Part shown: in pieces, positions 55,066 through 64,000 of the stretch
Layout of the letters: the number at the start of each line of letters is the position of its first letter
Position numbering within the stretch: the stretch's first letter is position 1
From: Sternotherus odoratus
Lineage: Eukaryota > Chordata > Testudines > Kinosternidae
NCBI GenBank assembly: GCA_032164245.1
Contig: JAVMKO010000195.1
Coordinates: 525,477 to 589,476 of the forward strand
Direction: 5' to 3'
DNA length: 64,000 nt
The notes under the pieces: model-generated
Database searches by the model: none
The model's input: only the letters and a program-made list of their open reading frames with translations
Told to the model about the DNA's origin: nothing
Position numbers and translations under genes: made by a program

Positions 55066-55195
55066 AGGGCCCTGGCCAGTGATCTGAAGTTGTGGGGGAG
55101 GGGCTTTCGCTGCCAGAGGCCCCATTCAAGCAGCTGAATCCGGCCAGCAGACCTGTAAGCGGTGCTGCATGCTGCATGGGGGGGAATTCAAGGCA
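55066..55195. other. Unclassified spacer
   Basis: GC-rich, with gctgcatgctgcatg direct repeat near 55167. Nothing recognised. Confidence 0.3.
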
Positions 55196-55982
55196 TCTCT
55201 ATATATAAAAGTCAAATGGTGTATGCATGTATGCATGCGTGTGTGTATGTACGTGCACTTACTCCTTCCACACCGTTTGAGTTAGAGACTTGTAATTTGG
55301 TACAGTTATAGGTCTTAGGGTCCTAATCAGGGTAAGAGTCGAAATTTTTTCAAATCTCACCTCTGATGCCCCCCAGGGGTGAAATTATTTAAAGGCCAAT
55401 CACATCAGCTGGGCAGCTGCTGTTCTCTGTGACATAGCTATGATGTCATAATACCCCCTCCAACGGACCCTGCATTCGCTCAGCTCTCTGCCCCCTCCCT
55501 CCAACGGACCCCGCACTCGCTCAGCTCTCTGCCCCCTCCCCACCGCCGACGGACCCGAGTTGGGTTTGGTCGGAGGGTAAGTGAGGTAGGGGTGTCGGGT
55601 TTGGTCGGGGGGTGAGGTGGGCGTGTCAGGTTTGGTCTGGGGGGGTGGGAAGGTGTCAGGGTGGGTGAGGGGTGAGGTGTGGGGGTTGGGGTTGGTCAGG
55701 GGGTGTCGGGTTTGTTTGTGGTGGTAGGTAGGGGTGTCGGGTTTAGGTGGGGGGGAAAGTGAGGTGGGTGTGTCAGGTTTGGTCTACGGGGGTGAGGTGT
55801 GGGTGTTGGTCAGGGGGTGTTGGGGTTGGTGGAGGGGTGAAAATGTGAGTCGGGGTTGGTTGAGGGGTAAGTGAGGTGGGGGTGTCGGGTTTGGTCGGGG
55901 GGGTGAGGTGGGGGTGTCAGGTTTGCTCTATGCCCCCTCCCCACCTCCGACGGACCCGAACAACGCCGGTTATTTTCGCTAG
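55196..55982 (+). mobile_element. Non-autonomous Helitron
   Basis: Starts TCTCTATATATAAAAG after A and ends in CTAG before T, as Helitrons insert between A and T without duplication. The 3' end has aacgccggttattttcgctag, close to the hairpin end of the related copy at 59156. The interior carries a G-rich minisatellite (55555-55925, units around ggtgtcgggtttggtc) and a small duplication of ccctccaacggaccc. No Rep/helicase. Confidence 0.85.
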
Positions 55983-57802
55983 TTTTATATATTTACAAAT
56001 TCCCCCATGCTATTTTTAATCCAAAAAGCCAGACATGTCTGAGAGAATATGGACGAATGGGTACACAAGATGTATCCTGATTACTGTCCTTCTGAGAAAG
56101 AAGGGTGTTTCTTGCTCTTATGGCTTGTAGAAAGTAATATTAGAAGCAATAGGACCATGGCTCCCTGGTGCCCTCTGTTCGAGTGCACCTACTCTTTCCC
56201 CCTCTCCACACTTGGAGCAACCCCCTGGTAAAGCTGGTCCTGGGAACCTCTTGTCTGTTGCATAGGGGGCAGGGACTGCTGTTGGGGGTGTCACAAGCCC
56301 CCTGTCTTTGTACATGGTTTCTGCTGAGCTGGGGTGGGGGTGGGGGTGACAGGAGTCTGTGATGTTGCCTCTGGGTCATGAGTGGGAGATGCTGAGTGTG
56401 CTGCTGGACTGAACAGCCTCTAGATTAAAGTGAGAGTGTGCTGTCTCTCACTCACCGAACACACACAGCCTCTCTCCCCCGTACACACTTGTACTGTTGG
56501 TGTTGTTGGTCGTCGTCGAATCGATGGACGAACACACACACACTTCCTTTCAAAGTATAAAATTGCAGAGACTATGTGTGCATGGTTCATTTAAAAGTTT
56601 AAGGATTAGAGTTCTGTTAGTTTATTTTTTTCTGTGGTCTGTGCAGCTCATAAATTTAATTCTTTTAGTAGTAAAATTAAGTAGAAATTAGTTATAAAAT
56701 GCCTAAGCTGTCCTGGCTGGCATAATTGTCATTCATTATTTAACATAACAATGACAAAGCACAATATGATAATAAAAGTCAGACAATCAAATAATAGTAT
56801 CGTGCTAGAAAATTAAATTCTGCTTCTAGCTGAAGGTTGCTTATTTTCAAATTGTCTTTTTAGTGATGTTTGTAAAATAACTTAACATTTGTTTGAAAAT
56901 AAATACGGTTCCATGTATGATACAAATAGCCATGATGGAATCAAATGTTAGTGAGTCATGTACATGATTTTGATTGGTAACCATAAATGCAAAAATATTT
57001 AGACAAATTAATTTCCTTACATAATAAAAGAGAAAACAACACATTAATCATGTTTGTTTGTTTATTTTAGTGAATTTTTTTTACTGCACTAAAAATGCAT
57101 TTACTTAATTTTGACTACCTAATGGCAGTAACATAGTGTGTGTTAAGTAAACTCTGCTTATTTTTTTCAGTTTTGTACAGATATATACAAAGATAGAGTA
57201 CAAAATATCAAACTTGTGTTTCTGATATCTGTGTTAACGCTCCAGAACTGACACCTTCAAGCCTGGGAGGGGGAAATGTCTTGCTGAATTAGCTCCTGAC
57301 TCTTCTAAACTTACATATATATAAAAATTCCAATTAAAGCCACATTTTAAATTTATGTTTTTTTAAATATAAGAATTAGGATTTAGCTGACAGGAATACT
57401 GTATCCAAGTTATTATGTGCAATAAACCTGGCATTTTGAGATCCTCAAATAGTCCCCTGGACTCATGCTTAAAATTGCCTTCCCCCGAAATATGAAATGT
57501 TGCCTCTGGCGAGCCACGAGCGGCCAGAGGGCTGTGAGCTCTGGCAAGATACAGTCCCCTGTGTGACAGCATGAAGTCCCCCTTGAGCTGCATGCTGCGT
57601 GCCCGGCACCACAAGCTGCAGCAGCAGCAGTGGCGTAAGGGTGGCAATACTCTATGCAACCCTTATGGCTGTGATGCTGCAGGGGGTGTTGGTGTTGTTG
57701 CCTTAAGAGCTTGGTGCGAACCCCTGGCTGCCTATACAATGATTAGTGTGTGCTGGGGCTGAGCTCTGTGACCTTTGTCTATGTAAATTAAACACTTGGA
57801 GG
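55983..57802. other. AT-rich and mixed DNA without gene
   Basis: 56060-56112 is a relic of the diverged minisatellite. 56560-57440 is AT-rich. 57450-57780 has moderate GC. Short frames here show no family resemblance. Confidence 0.5.
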
Positions 57803-58335
57803 CAGGGCCGGCGATAGGAATTTTGGGGCCCCGTATGGCAGACCATACAGCCCCCCCCGGCTCCCGCCACCCGCGGGCCCCCCCGCCAGTCTCCCCCCCC
57901 CCGCGGCCCCCCCCCCGCCAGTCTCCCGCTGCCCACGGCCCCCCCGCCCCCAGCCAGTCTCCCGCCGCCCGCGCTCCCCCCCGTCTCCTGCCTCCCGCGG
58001 CCCCCCCCCGTCTCCTGCCTCCCGCGCCCCCCTGGCCGATCTCCTGCCTCCCGCGGCCCCCCCCCCCCGCCGGTCTCCTACCTCCCGCGGGCCCCAACCC
58101 CTGCATGTGCTGCGGCCGTGTGGCCGGCTGGGAGAAGCAAAGGGGGGCGGGGGAGGCTGCTGGGTGCCGGGGGAGGGGGCTGGTGAGCGCTGCAGCGGCT
58201 GCCCGAGCCGCGCCTCGCTCACAGCCCCGGTGACAACGGGTACAGCTCAGTACCGGCCCCGGACTTCAGGGGGCCCCCCTGAAGTCTGGGGCCCGGTACA
58301 GCTGTAACCATTGTACCACCCAGTCGCCGGCCCTG
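57803..58335 (+). mobile_element. hAT non-autonomous element
   Basis: TIRs cagggccggcga / tcgccggccctg and exact 8-bp duplication CTTGGAGG (57795-57802, 58336-58343). The C-rich interior is made of ccgcggcccccc and gtctcctgcctcc repeats. Near the right end, the inverted pair cagggggccc... recalls the 39958 and 40769 elements: same family. Confidence 0.92.
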
Positions 58336-58343
58336 CTTGGAGG

Positions 58344-58870
58344 AGGCAGTGGGGTGTGCAGGTGATGGAGGTGGGGGGGGGGGTAGTCTGGGGGAAAGTA
58401 TAAATTTGCAAGGTTGCGATTTGCCCTAAAGTTGGTCATGGGGATGGTGCAGTATCTCTGGACTGTGGCAGCTGCCTGGGCAGCGTGACAGGGAGTGACA
58501 CTGCCCTCCATTTTGAGTGTGAGGCTGTAAATATGCCCTCAACCACCAGTGAAGTAATCTTTACATTCCTGCACGCACACACACACACACACACCCCGCC
58601 CCCAAATACCCTCTCACAGTACAAAGACAACCCTCAGCACCGTTGAGGTATCTCTTTCAGCAGCCTCCAACTGCACCTACTGTGGAGTCCCCTCTTCTGT
58701 CTAGGTAGCATTTCCTTTTTAGGAACCTCAAATAGCGTAATTACCTGTTGATAGCATTTGAGTCTTCTGAAATTTTGCATTGTAAGACGAGCTGATTAAT
58801 ACATCAAGAGGAACAGTGCTTGCTGCTGCTAAAGTAGGAATGAACTAAAGGGTTTCTGGGTCACTGGAGT
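58344..58870. other. Unclassified, with (CA)n
   Basis: (CA)n at about 58571-58596. No gene seen. Confidence 0.4.
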
Positions 58871-58879
58871 CTGTCTTTA

Positions 58880-58964
58880 TAGCTGCCTTTGGCTTCCAAG
58901 GCATGCTGGGAAATGGAGGGCGGAGCTTAGGCAGTATATAAGCTGGGCTCTTGTCAGAGGAAGT
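58880..58964 (+). promoter_or_regulatory. TATA promoter before block C
   Basis: TATATAA at 58935-58941, preceded by gcatgctgggaaatg (58902-58916), a ZNF143-like half. A start of transcription near 58965 would give a leader of about 60 nt before the ATG at 59026. Confidence 0.55.
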
Positions 58965-59028
58965 CATTCAGCTTTGTGGTGCTGCAAAGAGATGTGCATA
59001 GGCACTTGTATGGGTGTTTACGGTCATG
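58965..59028 (+). CDS. Putative first exon of the repeat-exon gene (block C copy)
   Basis: The exon would end ggtcATG|GTGAGT: an ATG at 59026-59028 directly followed by a near-perfect splice donor. The acceptor atccttttctttcatttcag ends at 59124 (intron 96 nt), and joining gives ATG GCT, the most favoured start context, and an open frame MAVQSVFDLCV into exon 2. An upstream ATG at 58992 would give an 18-residue peptide ending in TGA after splicing and is the weaker alternative. No RNA evidence here; TATA, donor and acceptor all fall at proper distances. Confidence 0.5.
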
Positions 59029-59124
59029 GTGAGTATTGATATGGGGGTAACAATGATGTATTTGTGGTTAATATACTGTTTTTCATTCCTTCTTTCTGTA
59101 TAATATCCTTTTCTTTCATTTCAG

Positions 59125-59155
59125 GCTGTTCAGAGTGTGTTTGATTTATGTGTTA
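59125..59155 (+). pseudogene. Putative exon 2, cut by Helitron
   Basis: Open for ten codons after the acceptor, then the Helitron end (ACTAG) enters. The frame runs on for about ten codons inside the Helitron and meets TAG near 59186. The remainder of the exon may lie beyond 59645. Confidence 0.4.
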
Positions 59156-59645
59156 CTAGTGAAAATACCCGGCGTTGCTCGGGTTAGTTGGAGGTGGGGA
59201 GGGGGCAGATAGTTGAGCGAGTGCGGGGTCTGTTGGATGGGGGAGAGAGCAAACCTGACCCCCCCCTCCTCACCCCCCTGACCAACCCCGACGCCCCCTC
59301 CTCACCCCCCTGACCAACCCCGACGCCCCCTCCTCACCTACCCCTTGACCAACCCCGACCCCCCCTCCTCACCTACCCCTCGACCAACCCCGACCCCCCC
59401 TCCTCACCTACCCCTCGACCAAACCCGACCCCCCCTCCTCACCTACCCCTCGACCAAACCCGACCCCCCCTCCTCACCTACCCCTCCACCAAACCCGACA
59501 CCCCCCACCTTACCCCCTCCACCAAACCCGACACCCCCTGACCAACCCCACCCCTCACCCACCCTGACACCTTCCCACGCTCCCCCCCGGCCAAACCCGA
59601 CACCCCCGGCTCACTTACCCCCCCGACCAACCCCGACACCCCCTA
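59156..59645 (-). mobile_element. Helitron 3' portion, minus orientation
   Basis: On the minus strand it ends cccgagcaacgccgggtatt then ttcaCTAG before T, with a CCCG/CGGG hairpin 12 bases from the end, the classical Helitron 3' terminus. It shares gtctgttggatgggggagag and the tcgggtttggtc minisatellite with the Helitron at 55196-55982. The 5' TC end is not clear. Confidence 0.85.
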
Positions 59646-60136
59646 CTGTCAAACACACATATTTAGTACTGATAGCATGTCCATGGTGTTGGATGTTGTA
59701 GAAGCATAGCAATTTTCTGTTTGGGTTAGGTGGGCACTGGTCTGAGGAAACTAATATTTAGTAAGCGTTTCTTCTCTTAACCTCATCTGTATGCCCCTTT
59801 TGTATTTTTTCTCTTCAATTGTCTGGAGCCCCCTGAGTAGAGTTAATAAACCATGTTTACAGTCAAACTTTCTTTGTATCTGCAGCTGTGTCCAGATCCG
59901 GTACTGAGTTGCACTGTGACCTGAGGGTTGTGAATATTTTCCTTCTCTGTCACACCATCGCTATATGTTTAGGAATAATTTCAACATCTGGGCATGAAGG
60001 CCTGTCTATCAAGGTGAAGAGGCTCTTGAGGGGGAGTTCCTGTCCAATTTCCAAAGATAAGTATATGCCAAAGGGTTTGATGGTCAGAAGGATTTGTGAT
60101 CTTGAGGCTCTTTCTTTACTTATGGGAGTTCTCTAA
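59646..60136 (+). CDS. First, most diverged unit of block C with an open exon-like frame
   Basis: After the acceptor-like ctttgtatctgcag (59884-59885) a frame runs 83 codons without interruption (59888-60136): SRSGTELHCD, a hydrophobic NIFLLCHTIAICLGII, KVKRLL, then YMPKGLMVRRIC. Other units carry the same pieces with stops or shifts. Being first and least similar, this unit may have escaped homogenisation. A cell function is unknown. Confidence 0.4.
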
Positions 60137-63100
60137 ATTCTACTCATTCTTAATGGGCACGTGAGGGGTGGATGGGAGCTCATTACTGGGGGGAGTGCGC
60201 TTTATTTCCTGGAAGAAGGTTGACTGCTGGCAGAGTGACCTGTCTGTAACTAGAGATGCTCTGTTCTCCGTTCTTCTCTCTTACACACCATTTTGCATCA
60301 CTGGTCACCACTTCATTCTTGTGTTCTCCTCTACATGGTTGTGGTTTTCTGAGGCGGATGTGCCAATCCTAGTTAGCGATGGGCCTCTGTGGTGTAGGGA
60401 AAAGGGGAGGGCCATCAGTATGTAGAAATTTAGCCATTTTCCATGTGTATGAGAGCGTTTGGGGTGGGGTTATGTGAGGGGGATGTAATGTGTAGTAGGC
60501 ATTCCCTGTCAAGCAAGTCCTATGTAGGTTAGGTGAGTAGAGTGTATAACTTAGGTTTACAGTCAAGCTTTTTTTTTTATTTGCAGATGAGTCCAGGTCA
60601 TGACGACTACTACTCTTTGACCGTCACCACATTGTTGTACACATGCCAATGGATGAAAGCGAAGGCCCACATATGAAGGCAAAGAAGATCTTGAGAGCGG
60701 AAATGGCTGTCAAAGTTAAGTATCTACTGGAGGGTTTGATGGTCCGAAGTATTTGTGCCGTTGAGCCTTCTTGTTTAGGGGTGGGAGTCTTCTAAATTCT
60801 TCGTGTTCTTAATAGGCTTTTGAAGCGTGGTTGGGAGCTTGTTGTACAGAGGGAGTGTGTGTGTCCCCTGAGGGAGGGCTAATTGCTGGGAGAGCAACCT
60901 GTCTGTAACTCGAGATGCTCCATTCTCAGTTCTTCTCTCACACACAGCACTGGGTTTGCACGACAGGTCACCACTGCATTCTTTGTCCATCTTCTATGTG
61001 GTTGTGGTTTTCCAAGGAGAATGTGAGCATCCTAGTTAGCGACGGTCTCCTGCTGTGGTGGGCAGCAATATGTGGATGAGCGTTTGGAGTGGGTGTTGCT
61101 TGTCTGAGGGGTGTGTGTTCCTTCTGTTTAGTATGCAGGTGAGGTCTTTGTTCATGTTGTCTAGTTGGGTGCTTTGTTTGTAGTTGCAGATGGATCCAGT
61201 ACTGCATCGTGGTGCTCCGTGGATGGTTGTGACTACTTCTCTTTGACTGTCATGGCATCGCTGTACAGATGTTGATGTCTGGGCGAGAAGGCCAGCGTAC
61301 AAAGGAAAGGAAGGTCTTGTGAGCGAGAACAGCGGTCAAAGTTAAGTGTCTGCGGAAGGGTTTGAGAGGCAGAAGAATTTGTGCTGTTGAGGCTTCTTGT
61401 TTAGGGGTGGGAGTCCTCTAAAGTCTTTGTGTTTTAATGGGCATGTGAGGGGTGGGCGGTAGCTTGTATAGAGGGAGTATGAGGTTTCCCCTGAGGGAGG
61501 GTTGATTGCTGGGAGAGCAACCTGTCTGTAACTCGAGATGCTCCATTCTCAGTTCTTCTGTCACACAGCACTGAGTTTGCATGATGGGTCACTGCTTTGT
61601 CCTTCTTTTCTCCTCTATTGAATGTTGGCTTTCTGAGGGGGATGTGAGCATCCTAGTTAGCGATGGTCTCCTGTGCTGGAGGGAACATGGGAGGGGCTCC
61701 AGTTTGTGGATGTCCATGTTGGGGTGGGGGGCTTCTCTGAGGGAGGGGGTAGAGTGTAGTAGACGTTCAGTTTCTTTAGGAAGCAGTATGCTCGTGAGAT
61801 GATCTTTCCTATTGCATAGTTGGGAGCTTTATGAATAGGTTTACAGTCAAGTTTGTTTTTATTTTTCAGATGCATCTGGGACTGCACTGCGTTGTTCCAT
61901 GGAGGGTCGTGGGAGTGGCTGTCAAAGTTAAGTATCTGTGAAGGGTTTGATGGTGAGAAATATTTGTGCTGTTGAGGCTTCTTGTTTGGGAATGGAGTCC
62001 TCTAAAATGTGTCTATTCTTAATAGGCATGTGGTGGGTGGGAGGTGGTGGTGGTTGTATGGAGGGAGCTTGAGTTTCCCTTGAGGGAAGGTTGATGGTAG
62101 AGTGACCTGTGTGTAACTAGAGATGCTCCATTCTCCCTTCTCTCACGCACAGCACTGGGTTTCCATGTTGGATCACATCTTTGTCCTTCTTTTCTCTTCT
62201 GCTGGGTGTTGGTTTTCTGAGGAGGATGTGAGCATTCTAGTTAATGATGGACCCTTGTGGTGTAGGGAAAGGGGGAGGGCCACCAGTATGTGGAGGAGAG
62301 TGTTTGGGGGTCGGGGGGGGGGGTTAGTATGCAGGTGTGGTTATCTTTCATATCATGTAGTTGGGTGCTTTGTGAGTAGGTATGCAGTCAAAGAGTACTT
62401 GTGTTTGCAGATGTGTCCAGATCTGGTCCCGTGTCGTGGTGTTCTGCGGAGTGTCGTGACTACCTGTCTCTGACTATAACAGCATCGCTGTATTCCTGCC
62501 AATGTATGGGAGTGAAGGTCCATATATCAGGGGAAGAAGATCTTAAGAGCTGGTGTAGCCGTCTAAGTTAAGTATCTGCCAAAGGGTTTGATGTTCAGAA
62601 GAACGTGTGCTGTTGAGGAAACTTGTTTAGGGATTAGGGGGGTCCTCTAAGAAACATCACAGTTTAGAGGACATGTGGGGGGTGAGTGGAAGTTCATTGT
62701 ATGGCGGGAGCATGAATTTCCCCTGGAGGAAGGTTGATTGCTGGGACAGTGCCCTCTCTGTAACTAGAGATGCTCCGTTCTCCGTTCTTCTCTCTCACAC
62801 AGCACTGGGGTTGTACGACAGGTCACCACTTTATCCTTTGTCCATCTTCTACATGGTTGCGGTTTTCCAAGGAGAATGTGAGCATCCTAGTTAGCGATGG
62901 GCTCCTGCTGTGGTGGGATATGGAGGGAGGGCAGCAACATGTGTTTGAGAGTGTTTGGGGTGGGTGTGTGCATTTATGTGGGAAGCGTAATGGGTATTAA
63001 GTGTTTGATTTGTTAGTATGGAGGTGAGGTCATCTTTTGTATCCTGTAGTTGGGTGCTGTGTGAGTAGGTGTGCAGTCACACTTTCTTTGTATTTGCAGA

Positions 63101-64000
63101 TGCATCCAGGTCTGGTATCCGTGTCGTGGTGTTCTGCGGAGTGTCGTGACTACTTCTCTCTGACTGTCATGACATCGCTGTATTCCTGCCAATGTATGGG
63201 AGTGAAGGCCCATCTATAACAGGAAGAAGATCTTAAGAGCGGGAGTAACTGTCTAAGTTAAGTATATGCTGAAGGGTTTGATGGTCAGAAGAATGTGTGT
63301 TTGTGAGGCTCCTTGTTCAGAGGTGGAAGTCCTCTAAAATGTGTCGGTTCTTAATGGGCATGTGAGGGGTGGGTGGAAGCTCGTTGTATGGAGGGAGCAT
63401 GAATTTCCCCTGAGGGAGGGCTAATTGTTGGGACAGTGCCCTCTCTGTAACTAGAGATGCTCCGTTCTCCGTTCTTCTCTCACACACAGCACTGGGGTTG
63501 CATGACAGGTCACCACTTTATCCTTTGTCCATCTTCTACATGGTTGTGGTTTTCCAAGGAGAATGTGAGCATCCTAGTTAGCGATGGGCTCCTGCTGTGG
63601 TGGGATATGGAGGGAGGGCAGCAACATGTGTTTGAGAGTGTTTGGGGTGGGTGTGTGCATTTATGTGGGAAGCGTAATGGGTATTAAATGTTTGTTTTTT
63701 GGTTAGTATGCAGGTGAGGTCATCTTTTGTATCCTGTAGTTGGGTGCTGTGTGAGTAGGTGTGCAGTCACACTTTCTTTGTATTTGCAGAAGCGTCTGGA
63801 TCCAATTTGGCAAAGAACCAGTGAAGCTGAAGTGTATGACTGTGGGGGATATGAAGTACTTGTTTTCCAAAATGGATTTGGTGTCAGGTTTGCAAGTTAA
63901 GTATGGTTATTGATTGACTATAGTTTTGTGTTGGGCTGTCCTGTGTCAAGGTGGCAACTGTGTGTTTCACTGGGTGTATGTCACTTGGTATTGCATGTGC
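60137..64000 (+). repeat. Macrosatellite block C
   Basis: Six units, landmarks near 60285 (degenerate), 60948, 61567, 62154, 62803 and 63489. 60590-61500 matches B 46233-47200; 62100-63000 matches B 48480-49390 and A 34030-34930. Continues to the window edge. Confidence 0.85.
63770..64000 (+). pseudogene. Block C terminal segment
   Basis: Here the acceptor is intact (tttgtatttgcag, 63778-63790). A two-base difference from A and B changes the upstream frame, but DCGGYEVLVFQNGFGVRFA is readable and ends before gttaagtatg, the same donor-like sequence seen in the internal units. Truncated by the window end. Confidence 0.45.

Overview
The window comes from a repeat-rich vertebrate nuclear genome, most likely a reptile and, by the mix of repeats, probably a turtle. 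It combines CR1 LINE fragments, DIRS-type reverse transcriptase, many hAT-type non-autonomous transposons with 8-bp target duplications, Helitrons and gammaretrovirus-like endogenous proviruses. The species call rests on recognised repeat families and is an inference. No ordinary single-copy cellular gene was recognised.

Layout. 1-1218: a degenerate coding 75-bp tandem repeat, a GC-rich tail and a hAT fragment. 1219-23280: a stack of nested retroelements. An old plus-strand solo LTR (about 1219-23280 with its insertions) received a minus-strand endogenous retrovirus (ERV-O, 1595-21634, target duplication ACCT). ERV-O then received two younger minus-strand proviruses only 93 bp apart: ERV-R (4390-9070, duplication TGCA, tRNA-Arg-type primer site, no pol or env) and ERV-P (9164-16657, duplication CTGG, tRNA-Pro primer site, gag-UAG-pro-pol in one frame, no env). 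LTR pairs of both inner proviruses look identical by eye; those of ERV-O differ at about ten bases. A hAT element (22133-23093) sits in the distal part of the old LTR.

23281-28202: unclassified sequence, a DIRS fragment, a long-TIR element carrying a hAT, an orphan CpG-rich promoter-like region (about 26440-26790) and a C-rich minisatellite. 28203-39300, 46233-52330 and 59650-64000 are three blocks (A, B, C) of one tandem repeat with units of about 580-715 bp, roughly 30 units in all. Each unit contains exon-like pieces with splice-like borders and recurring open frames on the plus strand, and each block ends in the same distinct segment. A TATA promoter, an ATG-bearing first exon and a second exon lie just upstream of block C, the second exon being cut by a Helitron. 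My reading is a tandemly duplicated, repeat-exon gene family, partly broken by mobile elements.

Between the blocks are a CR1 split by nested hATs (39355-42005), further hAT pieces, a homogeneous 36-bp minisatellite (43565-46232) whose diverged inverted relative lies at 53485-55065, two related Helitrons (55196-55982 and 59156 onward) and AT-rich DNA without visible genes. Because the window is mostly mobile and satellite DNA, most long open frames are repeat artefacts.
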